Below are positions 1 through 5,999 of a DNA stretch of 5,999 nucleotides, in pieces; position 1 is the first letter of the stretch; each line of letters opens with the position of its first letter. Source of the stretch: Candidatus Cloacimonadota bacterium (GTDB lineage Bacteria > Cloacimonadota > Cloacimonadia > Cloacimonadales > TCS61); the NCBI GenBank assembly GCA_023133395.1, contig JAGLWO010000099.1, forward strand, positions 1 to 5,999, written 5' to 3'. The notes below the pieces were generated by a model. It was not told the DNA's origin. It was given only the letters and a program-made list of their open reading frames with translations, and made no database searches. The position numbers and the translations under genes are program-made.

Positions 1-2180
1 GTTAGACCATCATCCTCCGAAATCAAGAAATTGAAATTCATAGCAACCTGTTCCAATTGATATGCTATAACTATCTTATCTTCATCAGAATCCATGGATT
101 TTGCAATTATATCATGGTCATATTGTTCATCATAAACAGTGGTGAAAAACTGCCCTCCGTCAATGGACCGCATAATTGCCAGTCCTTCTTCTACAGGATA
201 ATTACCTGTAGAAACTGTTGGATAGGCAGGTGGTTGTATATAATGAAAGCGAGTATCATAATAGTAATCTTTCATATAACCTGTGGATGGATGATCTCCA
301 TCATAATGAAAATTTTCCAGGTCCCACTCATAATTATTAGGATGGTTATATGGATCCCCTCCTGAGCGGTGTACGTACCCTCTCCGTGTCTGAGCAAGAG
401 AACCAAATATTGTAATAGCCCCTCTTTCGAATACAATATCTTCCGAAGATTCAGGCCAGACAGGGTTAAGCCAGGGATAATCTGTACCATAAGGATAGAC
501 ATAATCAGATGGATTAATATTTGGATAGGAAGAAAGATATTCTGTTGATTCAAAAGGAAAACCACATGTATTATAAGGTGCGACGGGATTATTTCCATGC
601 AGGATGAAACCAAGAATATTGGGCGGGACATTATTCTGCGGGAAAATATATTTATGTAAATCTACATACTCGTATAAAGTGTCGTTATGGGGGTAATATG
701 GACTTGGAGCCCAGAAACTTGGCGTGGAACCGTGCGGATGCTGGTATTGAGGTGTGAATATCCCATCATAATGACAGGCAAGATCGCCATAAACCAAGGT
801 ATCTCCAACTCCGATAGCAGCATAAGCGCCATAAAGCATAATGCTGTAACAATTTTGATCTACCAATTCCATATATTCAAAGGGATCACGGTGTTTGTAC
901 CTGATATAAATCCTCGTTTCGGAAACAAGACCGAAATAATCTGAAGGATTCATATTTCCAGGTTCATCCGGGGGCATTCCTGGAGCTGTATTTGCATAAG
1001 TTATGTCACCTACAATGTAAATCGTATCGGAACAACCCCAGGTCTGTGCACCATAAACTTCTCCTTCAATCCATAACTGAGCATTTCCTACCCAAACAGA
1101 TTGATTATTAACAGGAAAACTCGGACCTACTGTCCAGATCGTATCATACATAGTGATTTGATTCATCCAGATATGGTCGGAATCCTCGTACCAATTTCCC
1201 CCAGCATTAATTATCATATTCGCAGCATCTGCATTATGCGGGAACCAGCTATAAACCGTAAAAGTATCCACTCCAGTTTCCACAATATTACCAAACATAC
1301 ATTCAAAACTCCCATCACCAAGTTTTACATATACAATATCCGTACTTGGACCACCAAGCGGGATACCATTAGCTCGGATTAAATCAGCTCCATTATGATA
1401 TAAGGGAGCAACTTCTTCTTCATAACCTCCCAGGAATATCTGAGCCATTGGTGCACTTTGTACAGCAGGTGCACCTGTTGCTTCGTCCATAATTCTTCCT
1501 GCAGTAGTTACCATATCATGGAAAGTAGGCCAACCACCAATTTGCTGAATCCAGATATCATCATTGGAGTGAACTGGACCCCAGAGTTCGTCAAATCCCC
1601 TGAAAAGCATCATCGCTGCAGCAGCTCCACCATCTGCATTTTCAGATTCTTCAAATTCAGTAAAATGCTGGTATTCTGTCAGAGAGTTTCTATTAGGTCG
1701 AGTTACATACTTTTTTGAGTAACATATCTCTATAATGTCATTATGGCACACTATCATAGGTTTACCAAATGCATCAATGGCAATATCCATTTTTTCAAAT
1801 GTTTCTCCATCATCTGTTGAGATTGCCCTTGTTAGCAAAGAATAACTTGGCGGCATCTCTTTCGTGTATACTACCAAAATATTTCCGTTTGGCAGGATAT
1901 TGAGTACAGGTTCGGAAAAGCAGGAAAAAAATTCGTGCAATGTATCAACAACAGTGTGTGTTACTAAGTCGTCACTGGTCTTTTTGGAAAAGATGATATA
2001 TTCCTGATAATAAATTATTTGTTTATAAGCCAGGTATGCATTTTCACCAATAACTTTACAGCCTTGCTGCCCGGAAAACTTCACATAAGGATATTCTTCG
2101 TTTATGTGTATTGGTTCATTGAATTGGGGAAACAGATATACAAATATAATTAAAATGAAAAGAACTATTTTCGTTCTCAT
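1..2180 (-). CDS. Large secreted protein with Asp-box (BNR) segments flanking a PilX/DUF4900-like module; partial, C-terminus beyond window edge
   Basis: I translated this frame by hand: 726 codons are open from the ATG at 2180 to base 1 with no stop or frameshift, so the 3' end is missing. A GGAGG site (2187-2191) lies 6 bases upstream of the start. The N-terminus (MRTKIVLFILIIFVYLF) is a basic n-region plus hydrophobic core, so the protein is exported or membrane-anchored; no clear cleavage site is visible. Residues 35-160 look like beta-propeller/sialidase-type sequence with an Asp box, STDDGETF (121-128). Residues about 165-435 resemble the module of PilX/DUF4900-type proteins: a Y-x-x-F-T segment (170-174), LWGPVHSNDDI (199-209), PTFHDMVTTAGRI (218-230), FLGGYEE (249-255), then IYIVGDITYA (387-396) and DYFGLVSETRIYI (414-426). 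Residues 436-660 are rich in Tyr, Pro, Asn and Asp. A second Asp box, SIDGGQFF (672-679), and a probable third, SEDDG (721-725), follow at the edge. The family assignment is from memory of motifs; enzymatic activity is not implied. A C-terminal sorting or anchoring domain could lie outside the window. Confidence 0.85.
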   Translation of the reverse strand, partial: MRTKIVLFILIIFVYLFPQFNEPIHINEEYPYVKFSGQQGCKVIGENAYLAYKQIIYYQEYIIFSKKTSDDLVTHTVVDTLHEFFSCFSEPVLNILPNGNILVVYTKEMPPSYSLLTRAISTDDGETFEKMDIAIDAFGKPMIVCHNDIIEICYSKKYVTRPNRNSLTEYQHFTEFEESENADGGAAAAMMLFRGFDELWGPVHSNDDIWIQQIGGWPTFHDMVTTAGRIMDEATGAPAVQSAPMAQIFLGGYEEEVAPLYHNGADLIRANGIPLGGPSTDIVYVKLGDGSFECMFGNIVETGVDTFTVYSWFPHNADAANMIINAGGNWYEDSDHIWMNQITMYDTIWTVGPSFPVNNQSVWVGNAQLWIEGEVYGAQTWGCSDTIYIVGDITYANTAPGMPPDEPGNMNPSDYFGLVSETRIYIRYKHRDPFEYMELVDQNCYSIMLYGAYAAIGVGDTLVYGDLACHYDGIFTPQYQHPHGSTPSFWAPSPYYPHNDTLYEYVDLHKYIFPQNNVPPNILGFILHGNNPVAPYNTCGFPFESTEYLSSYPNINPSDYVYPYGTDYPWLNPVWPESSEDIVFERGAITIFGSLAQTRRGYVHRSGGDPYNHPNNYEWDLENFHYDGDHPSTGYMKDYYYDTRFHYIQPPAYPTVSTGNYPVEEGLAIMRSIDGGQFFTTVYDEQYDHDIIAKSMDSDEDKIVIAYQLEQVAMNFNFLISEDDGL

Positions 2181-2214
2181 AATAAACCTCCGCTTATTTA
2201 AATTTTTATCACCT

Positions 2215-2220
2215 ATTATA
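2215..2220 (-). promoter_or_regulatory. Candidate -10 box for the secreted-protein gene
   Basis: Read on the minus strand this is a perfect TATAAT, 34 bases upstream of the ATG at 2180 and upstream of its GGAGG site. No good -35 hexamer is seen at 16-18 bases spacing; the nearest resemblance to TTGACA is AAGACA at 14 bases, inside the end of the adjoining inverted-repeat element. The local sequence is very AT-rich, so a chance match is possible. Confidence 0.4.
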
Positions 2221-2234
2221 CAATAAAAATAATA

Positions 2235-2321
2235 TGTCTTTGCGATGTGTCTACCTGCTGTTTCAAACGCTGTGTCCGGCTGCTGACGGATTGCCACATC
2301 ATTTTATTCTTCGCAACGACA
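2235..2321. repeat. Decayed MITE-like inverted-repeat element, about 87 bp
   Basis: The ends form imperfect inverted repeats: plus-strand TGTCTTTGCGATG (2235-2247) against the reverse complement of 2309-2321, TGTCGTTGCGAAG, matching at 11 of 13 positions. Both ends are flanked directly by TAT when read on the minus strand, a possible short target duplication. Read on the minus strand, 2320-2289 matches 26 of 32 positions of the dispersed repeat I recall from many bacterial genomes (type TCATTGCGAGGAG ... GTGGCAATC), and all six differences are transitions. The interior is more GC-rich than the AT-rich flanks. There is no credible coding capacity. The inverted ends are seen directly; the family link is from memory. 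Confidence 0.6.
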
Positions 2322-2380
2322 ATAAGAAGAATATCTTTTATTAGAAGACTATTATTCTACACTCTACATAAACAATTTTA

Positions 2381-2560
2381 TTACCCTAAACTTTTCCCAC
2401 CAACTCCAAAATTCTCCCTGGGTACTTCATCGATGCGCACATAAACTGCACTTTCGGGTTTATTGGTAACTTCCACAACTACATCTGTTAATTTTCTAAT
2501 TAATTCTATCTTTTGTTCTGCTGTTAAAGTTCCTGCATTTTCTAATGTTACAATTGGCAT
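2381..2560 (-). CDS. Small 4-oxalocrotonate tautomerase family protein (59 aa)
   Basis: This short frame begins MPIVTLENAG and ends with FGVGGKSLG and tandem TAA stops. An AGGAG site (2566-2570) lies 5 bases before the ATG. Length matches the 4-OT family (about 60 residues, acting as oligomers). Family hallmarks seen: the Pro directly after Met, which becomes the N-terminal catalytic base; the T-x-E-Q-K helix start; and the FGVGG segment, whose Phe aligns with Phe50 of classical 4-OT. Counting from the mature Pro1, the positions of the catalytic Arg11 and Arg39 of classical 4-OT are Leu and Tyr; an Arg occurs at 41. So the fold and proton-transfer base look intact, but true 4-oxalocrotonate activity is doubtful and the substrate is unknown. 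It starts 11 bases after the PspC gene, so it is probably cotranscribed with it as the distal gene. Confidence 0.88.
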   Translation of the reverse strand: MPIVTLENAGTLTAEQKIELIRKLTDVVVEVTNKPESAVYVRIDEVPRENFGVGGKSLG

Positions 2561-2571
2561 TTTTGCTCCTT

Positions 2572-2976
2572 TTATTCTTCATTTGGAAATAAAAACCAGA
2601 ATATTAAATAGAGAATTATACCAACTCCACCCACGAATGACATAACCACAAAAGCCAACCGCAAGAGACTTATATCCCAGTTGAGATATTTAGCGATCCC
2701 ACAGCAAACACCAGCTATCATCCTGTTTTTCCAGCATCGGTAGATTTTATGTTCTTTCTGGGGTTCAACTTCCACATCAATGATTTTTTCTTCTCTACCA
2801 CCTTTCGGAAGAATGACAAGAAGTATTAGATATATCCAGACTCCAGATAATCCGAGCAACAATGAAACAATAAAAATCCCGCGGATAATATTAGCCTTAA
2901 TACCCAAGCTTTCCGCCAGTCCTCCACACACACCGAATATAATTTTATTTTCCTCAGAGATATGCAGTTTTTTCAT
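2572..2976 (-). CDS. Membrane protein with two tandem PspC domains (134 aa)
   Basis: PspC-domain proteins are inner-membrane proteins named for the phage-shock regulator PspC, which takes part in envelope-stress sensing. Two copies of the domain are visible. Copy 1 is at about residues 3-58: GVCGGLAESLG (15-25), then a hydrophobic span ending in the ILPKGG type close. Copy 2 is at about 78-131: GVCCGIAKYLNWD (89-101), then a hydrophobic span ending FLFPNEE. An acidic/basic linker (59-77) separates them. Each copy carries the G-V-C-x-G-[LI]-A motif and one strongly hydrophobic segment of about 25 residues. The start at 2976 is preferred over an in-frame ATG at 3072: it has a GGGGG site (2981-2985) four bases upstream, it begins right at the domain, and the 32 extra residues would be atypical and would run through the promoter region. 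Many PspC-like proteins outside enterobacteria lack any other psp gene nearby, as here, so a role in stress response is inference. Confidence 0.92.
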   Translation of the reverse strand: MKKLHISEENKIIFGVCGGLAESLGIKANIIRGIFIVSLLLGLSGVWIYLILLVILPKGGREEKIIDVEVEPQKEHKIYRCWKNRMIAGVCCGIAKYLNWDISLLRLAFVVMSFVGGVGIILYLIFWFLFPNEE

Positions 2977-3112
2977 ATTTCCCCCAATCGTAAATTCTTT
3001 ATGAATAGGTTGAAATGGAATGTAATCCGTCAATAAAAAAATAATAAGTTTAAAATTTGACATAAATTTCATAACTTTGATTTTAGAAATCTGAAAAACA
3101 ATTGGAGGGAAG
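2977..3112. promoter_or_regulatory. Divergent intergenic promoter region
   Basis: These 136 bases separate the minus-strand PspC/tautomerase pair from the plus-strand yjbQ-to-lpxB run, so promoters for both must lie here or inside neighbours. On the plus strand there is a perfect TTGACA (3057-3062), but at 17 bases spacing the -10 would be ATTTTA (3080-3085), which is weak. On the minus strand TTGACG (3033-3028) has only weak -10 candidates such as ACCTAT or TATTCA. GGAGG (3104-3108) is the ribosome binding site for the plus-strand gene. No operator-like palindrome was evident. Confidence 0.4.
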
Positions 3113-3508
3113 ATGAAAATTAAAAAAATTCCTGTTCATTCCTCTAAGAGAGAAGAACTCATTGATATCACCTCAGAGGTTCGTCAATTCATCAATGAAT
3201 CAAATATTCAAGAAGGCAGGCTAACTTTATATGTACCGCATACAACTGCTGCTGTTACAATTAATGAAAACGCAGATCCCACAGTTGCTCAGGACATAAT
3301 CTTTGCTTTGAACAAGCTCATACCACGAATGCGTGAATTCCGGCATATTGAAGGCAATGCTGATGCTCATGTTAAAAGCTCGATTGTAGGATGTACACAG
3401 GAAGTATTTATCAGCAATGGAAACCTGCTTCTGGGAACCTGGCAGGGAATTTTTTTCTGTGAATTTGACGGACCGAGAAACAGGAACGTGATTCTAAGGA
3501 TCGACTAA
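3113..3508 (+). CDS. YjbQ/UPF0047 family protein (annotated as secondary thiamine-phosphate synthase enzyme)
   Basis: The 131-residue length is typical of this compact single-domain family. Conserved motifs are visible in order: YVPHTTAAVTINENADP (40-56); the H-x-E-G-N-x-D-A-H segment, HIEGNADAH (78-86); and the signature ending in GNLLLGTWQGIFFCEFDGPR (103-122). The His, Glu, Asp and Asn residues of these motifs line the presumed active site. E. coli YjbQ was reported to have weak thiamine-phosphate synthase activity, the source of the current product name, but the physiological role is unsettled; no other thiamine gene is in view. The start is well supported by GGAGG (3104-3108) four bases upstream and by the absence of a convincing alternative. 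It is the first gene of the plus-strand run, and the next ATG abuts its TAA. Confidence 0.95.
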   Translation: MKIKKIPVHSSKREELIDITSEVRQFINESNIQEGRLTLYVPHTTAAVTINENADPTVAQDIIFALNKLIPRMREFRHIEGNADAHVKSSIVGCTQEVFISNGNLLLGTWQGIFFCEFDGPRNRNVILRID

Positions 3509-4690
3509 ATGTTAGTGTGGCTAAGCTTTTTCCTTTCACTTGGTTTGATCCTATATTTAGCCAGGAAAAGTCTCTGGTTAGCACTCATTATAGGTGCTCT
3601 GATTTTAGGAATATTTAATCTGGATTTCAATACGTTTTTAAACATAACTTTAAATACAATAACCAGTTTACCAATATTACTTTTAGCTTTAGCCATAGGT
3701 ATGATTCCCCTGATCGGTGGAGGATTACAAGTTTCCGGTCTCTTGGGGGATCTGGTGAATAATCTCCAGATGAAACGACAGGTATTTCTGGGATTCTCCC
3801 CAGCTTTAATGGGGCTTCTTCCCATACCGGGGGGAGCTTTACTTTCCGCTCCAATGCTTCATAAAGCAGGAGATGATATTTCTCCAGAGTCATATGCTTC
3901 CATAAATGTATGGTTCCGGCATATGCTGATTCTTATCTATCCTTTAGGTGCAATTCTTCCCTGTTCCAAAATGGCTGATTTAAATCTTTATAAAGTAATT
4001 CTCTATATATTACCCGCTTTTATAATTTTGTTTTTGTTGGGCTACTTTTTCTTTTTGTTTAAAATTAAAGGAGATATGCCTTCTCCTTCACATATTGAAA
4101 TTAGAAAGATAGTCATACCAATTTTAATCATAGTTACTGCTCCTTTTATTCATATAATTCTATCAAATACGATCTTCATGGATGAAATTTCGTTACTGAT
4201 AGGTATTTCTGCAAGTTTGTTACTTACTTTTTTTATCGGGAAATTAAATCTCAAAATAGGTAAAGAGATTTTCCTGAAAATGAAACCATGGAAATTCTTT
4301 CTGATAATAATCGGGATCTTTTTATTCCTTCATGTTTTCCAGGCTTCGTCAATATCAGAAAAGATAGCTTTGATAGTATTCTCAAAGAATTTCCTGATCA
4401 TATTTATAGCATTTTTTCTCGGTTTTGTAACCGGTCGTGTGCAGGTACCTGTATCTATTCTCCTACCGATTTTTCTTACAAAATACGGGAGTATACAATT
4501 AACAACATTGACTTTTGCTATAATGTATGTGGCAGTGTATATTGGCTATATGGTTTCACCTGTTCATCCCTGTGTTTCTGTCTCAGTTGAGTATTTTCAA
4601 ACCAAATATCTGAATTTTGCTGGTAAATTTATATTGCCCTGTTTAATAGGGTTGGGTCTAACTTATTTAGCTGCTTTGATTTTAATCTAA
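3509..4690 (+). CDS. DUF401 family polytopic membrane protein (393 aa), putative transporter
   Basis: Nearly the whole sequence is hydrophobic, with roughly ten to twelve membrane spans. The assignment rests on recognised DUF401 motifs: GLLPIPGGALLSAPM (102-116) followed by INVWFRHMLILIYP (132-145), and in the second half FVTGRVQVPVSILLP (306-320) and GYMVSPVHPCVSVSVEYF (346-363). A Gly/Pro-rich break within a hydrophobic stretch in each half is what inverted-repeat secondary transporters of the ion-transporter type show, and I recall DUF401 being grouped with them; the substrate is unknown. A charged loop at about 185-200 separates the halves. The ATG follows the TAA of the yjbQ-like gene with no gap, and an AAGGA site (3496-3500) inside that gene lies 8 bases upstream, which points to translational coupling. 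Full length with no sign of disruption. Confidence 0.9.
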   Translation: MLVWLSFFLSLGLILYLARKSLWLALIIGALILGIFNLDFNTFLNITLNTITSLPILLLALAIGMIPLIGGGLQVSGLLGDLVNNLQMKRQVFLGFSPALMGLLPIPGGALLSAPMLHKAGDDISPESYASINVWFRHMLILIYPLGAILPCSKMADLNLYKVILYILPAFIILFLLGYFFFLFKIKGDMPSPSHIEIRKIVIPILIIVTAPFIHIILSNTIFMDEISLLIGISASLLLTFFIGKLNLKIGKEIFLKMKPWKFFLIIIGIFLFLHVFQASSISEKIALIVFSKNFLIIFIAFFLGFVTGRVQVPVSILLPIFLTKYGSIQLTTLTFAIMYVAVYIGYMVSPVHPCVSVSVEYFQTKYLNFAGKFILPCLIGLGLTYLAALILI

Positions 4691-4708
4691 CACAAAGAAG
4701 GATTTACT

Positions 4709-5419
4709 ATGGAGAATAGAACAAGAGAAATGCTTGAGTTTAAATATCATTTTACTCAGGATAATGGACAGACGAAAGAATTTACAATCAGGCTTCATCC
4801 CAGAACTCTGGAATTAATTCATGAGTCTTATGCAAAACTTCCCTTCTGGACAAATCTTGAGTTCGGTAAATGTCCCAATTGTACTTTAAGTAAGGAGAAT
4901 CACAAATCATGTCCGATTGCAGCAAACCTTGTATCTATAACAGAATTCTTTCAAAAATCTTCATCTTTCGAAGACGTTGAAGTGCGACTTGAAACCTATG
5001 AACGAATTTTCAATAAAAAAACATCCTTACAACAGGGAGTAAGTTCGCTGCTTGGAATTATAATGGTAACAGCTGGCTGTCCAATTCTTTCCAAATTGAG
5101 ACCAATGGTTCGTTTTCATTTACCCTTCGCAACCACCGAAGAAACTATATACCGTGCAATTTCAATGTATTTAGCTAAACAGTATTTTAGAAAAAAGAAA
5201 GGCTTGGAACCTGATTGGGAACTTAAAGGATTATTGGATACATACAAAGAAATTCATATACTCAATCAAGCATTCTATGAAAGACTCTCTTTCCTTAAAG
5301 GTAAGGATGCAAATGTAAATGCTTTAATAATTCTTGATAATTTTGCTAATTATATTAATTTCACACTTGATAGAGATAAGCTTTCAAAAATTGAGTGGAT
5401 GTTCGAGGATCTGGATTAA
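4709..5419 (+). CDS. Conserved hypothetical protein with CPNC motif, probably DUF6901 family (236 aa)
   Basis: Soluble, with no signal peptide or membrane span. The N-terminal part (8-50) looks like a beta-rich region (FKYHFTQDNGQTKEFTIRLH). Next comes a cysteine cluster: CPNC (55-58), then HKSCPIAANLV (65-75) with Cys68, and a later GCPILSKLRPMVRFHLPF (123-140) with Cys124, so C55, C58, C68 and H65 or C124 could bind a metal. After that come TSLQQGVSSLLG (105-116), a mostly helical stretch (143-200) with the conserved-looking GLEPDWEL (165-172), and DANVNALIILDNFA (200-213). I recall this pattern from a bacterial family of unknown function named DUF6901; the name is from memory. An AGAAGGA site (4696-4702) lies 6 bases before the ATG. 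It sits 18 bases after the DUF401 gene and 5 bases before lpxB, so is cotranscribed with them. No function can be assigned. Confidence 0.85.
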   Translation: MENRTREMLEFKYHFTQDNGQTKEFTIRLHPRTLELIHESYAKLPFWTNLEFGKCPNCTLSKENHKSCPIAANLVSITEFFQKSSSFEDVEVRLETYERIFNKKTSLQQGVSSLLGIIMVTAGCPILSKLRPMVRFHLPFATTEETIYRAISMYLAKQYFRKKKGLEPDWELKGLLDTYKEIHILNQAFYERLSFLKGKDANVNALIILDNFANYINFTLDRDKLSKIEWMFEDLD

Positions 5420-5424
5420 ATGAA

Positions 5425-5999
5425 ATGAAGAAAAAAAGAATATTCTGGATTGCCGGGGAAAACTCAGGCGATCTTCATGCTTCTATAGTTCTCAAAGAAT
5501 TGAACTTACGAAAGCTCGATGTCGAGTGTTTTGGAATAGGTGGAGCCATGATGCAATCGGAAGGATTTAAAGCGATCTTTCCTTTTGAACGCTTTGCAGT
5601 TATGGGTTTTGTGGAAGTAATAAAACACCTCCTGTTTTTTCTGAAAGTGGAGAAAAAAATAAAAAATATTTTTGAAACAAATCCACCTGATCTGATTATT
5701 CTTGTGGATTATCCGGGTTTGAACATGCGGATAGCAAAGATAGCTTCAGAATTAAATATTCCTGTTTTGTACTTTATCTGTCCTCAGTTCTGGGCCTGGA
5801 AACACAAAAGGATTTTCCAGTTAAAAAAATACACAGACCATATAGCCTTTATTTTACCATTTGAACAGAAATACTTTGAAAAATATAATATTAAAGCAAC
5901 TTATGTTGGTCATCCCATTGCTGAGGAAATAAATGTTACACAATCAATGCAGGAATTCGCAGATGATTACAATCTGGATAGAAGAAAAAGATGGATAGG
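5425..5999 (+). CDS. lpxB: Lipid-A-disaccharide synthase, N-terminal half (partial at right edge)
   Basis: LpxB (glycosyltransferase family 19) joins UDP-2,3-diacylglucosamine to lipid X to make the lipid A disaccharide at the inner face of the cytoplasmic membrane. The frame is open for 191 codons plus two bases to the window end, about half of the usual 380 or so residues; the UDP-binding C-terminal half lies outside. Family motifs present: IAGENSGDLHAS (9-20), FGIGGAMMQSEGF (36-48), FAVMGFVEV (57-65), ILVDYPGLNMRIA (92-104) where Asp95 aligns with catalytic Asp98 of E. coli LpxB, CPQFWAWKHKRI (119-130), FILPFEQKYF (142-151) and YVGHPIAEEI (160-169). The start at 5425 is the only ATG in frame that gives the complete N-terminus; a GAGG (5405-5408) lies 16 bases upstream, rather far, so coupling to the preceding gene (stop at 5417-5419) is likely. 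Confidence 0.96.
   Translation, partial: MKKKRIFWIAGENSGDLHASIVLKELNLRKLDVECFGIGGAMMQSEGFKAIFPFERFAVMGFVEVIKHLLFFLKVEKKIKNIFETNPPDLIILVDYPGLNMRIAKIASELNIPVLYFICPQFWAWKHKRIFQLKKYTDHIAFILPFEQKYFEKYNIKATYVGHPIAEEINVTQSMQEFADDYNLDRRKRWI

Noticed and set aside
272..631. 119-codon minus-strand frame within the left region
   Set aside because: It is in a different frame from the 726-codon minus-strand gene that covers it; its sequence has no recognisable domain and no good ribosome binding site.
57..1718. Several plus-strand frames of 85-102 codons (57-365, 687-944, 1101-1382, 1458-1718)
   Set aside because: All lie antisense to the continuous minus-strand gene, have low-complexity Ile/Tyr/Cys-rich translations and no family motif.
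2328..2358. Weak inverted repeat (AGAATA / TATTCT with inner TCTT / AAGA) after the tautomerase gene as a terminator
   Set aside because: The stem is short, AT-only in most pairs and interrupted by a bulge, so it is not a convincing intrinsic terminator.
2247..2645. Plus-strand frames 2247-2444 and 2463-2645
   Set aside because: They run through the repeat element and antisense to the tautomerase, with no recognisable protein sequence.
2572..3072. Longer PspC protein starting at the ATG at 3072
   Set aside because: The extra 32 residues precede the normal PspC domain start and cross the divergent promoter region; the ATG at 2976 has its own G-rich ribosome binding site.
3505..3893. Minus-strand frames 3505-3825 and 3627-3893
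   Set aside because: They are antisense shadows of the DUF401 gene, whose plus-strand frame shows clear family motifs.
4288..4590. Plus-strand 100-codon frame
   Set aside because: It is an out-of-frame shadow inside the DUF401 gene.

Overview
The window looks like a moderately AT-rich Gram-negative bacterial chromosome segment. Presence of lpxB (lipid A synthesis) indicates an outer membrane with LPS. The large secreted Asp-box/pilin-module protein, the PspC duplication and the gene content would fit an uncultured or little-studied lineage such as Cloacimonadota or another FCB-group phylum. That placement is a guess from protein style only; there is no rRNA or marker phylogeny here.

Layout. 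Positions 1-2180 (minus strand) hold one very large open frame, 726 codons without a stop, running off the left edge. It encodes an exported protein with Asp-box (BNR-type) segments at both ends and, between them, a long module like that of PilX/DUF4900-type pilus-associated proteins. Positions 2181-2380 are non-coding: a ribosome binding site, a likely -10 box, and an 87-bp element with imperfect terminal inverted repeats that looks like a decayed copy of a dispersed bacterial repeat. Positions 2381-2976 (minus) hold two small co-oriented genes 11 bp apart: a double PspC-domain membrane protein followed by a 59-residue 4-oxalocrotonate tautomerase-like protein. Positions 2977-3112 are a divergent promoter region.

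Positions 3113-5999 (plus) form a tight four-gene run with gaps of 0, 18 and 5 bp: a YjbQ/UPF0047 protein, a DUF401-type polytopic membrane protein, a cysteine-containing conserved protein (probably DUF6901), and the N-terminal half of lpxB, cut by the right edge. The spacing implies one transcript. The three genes before lpxB have no firmly known function, so linkage to lipid A synthesis is only suggestive.

No tRNA, rRNA, CRISPR array, transposase or phage gene was seen. The window is mostly ordinary. The points worth a second look are the nested architecture of the secreted protein, the decayed inverted-repeat element beside its promoter, and the tautomerase lacking two of the usual active-site arginines.
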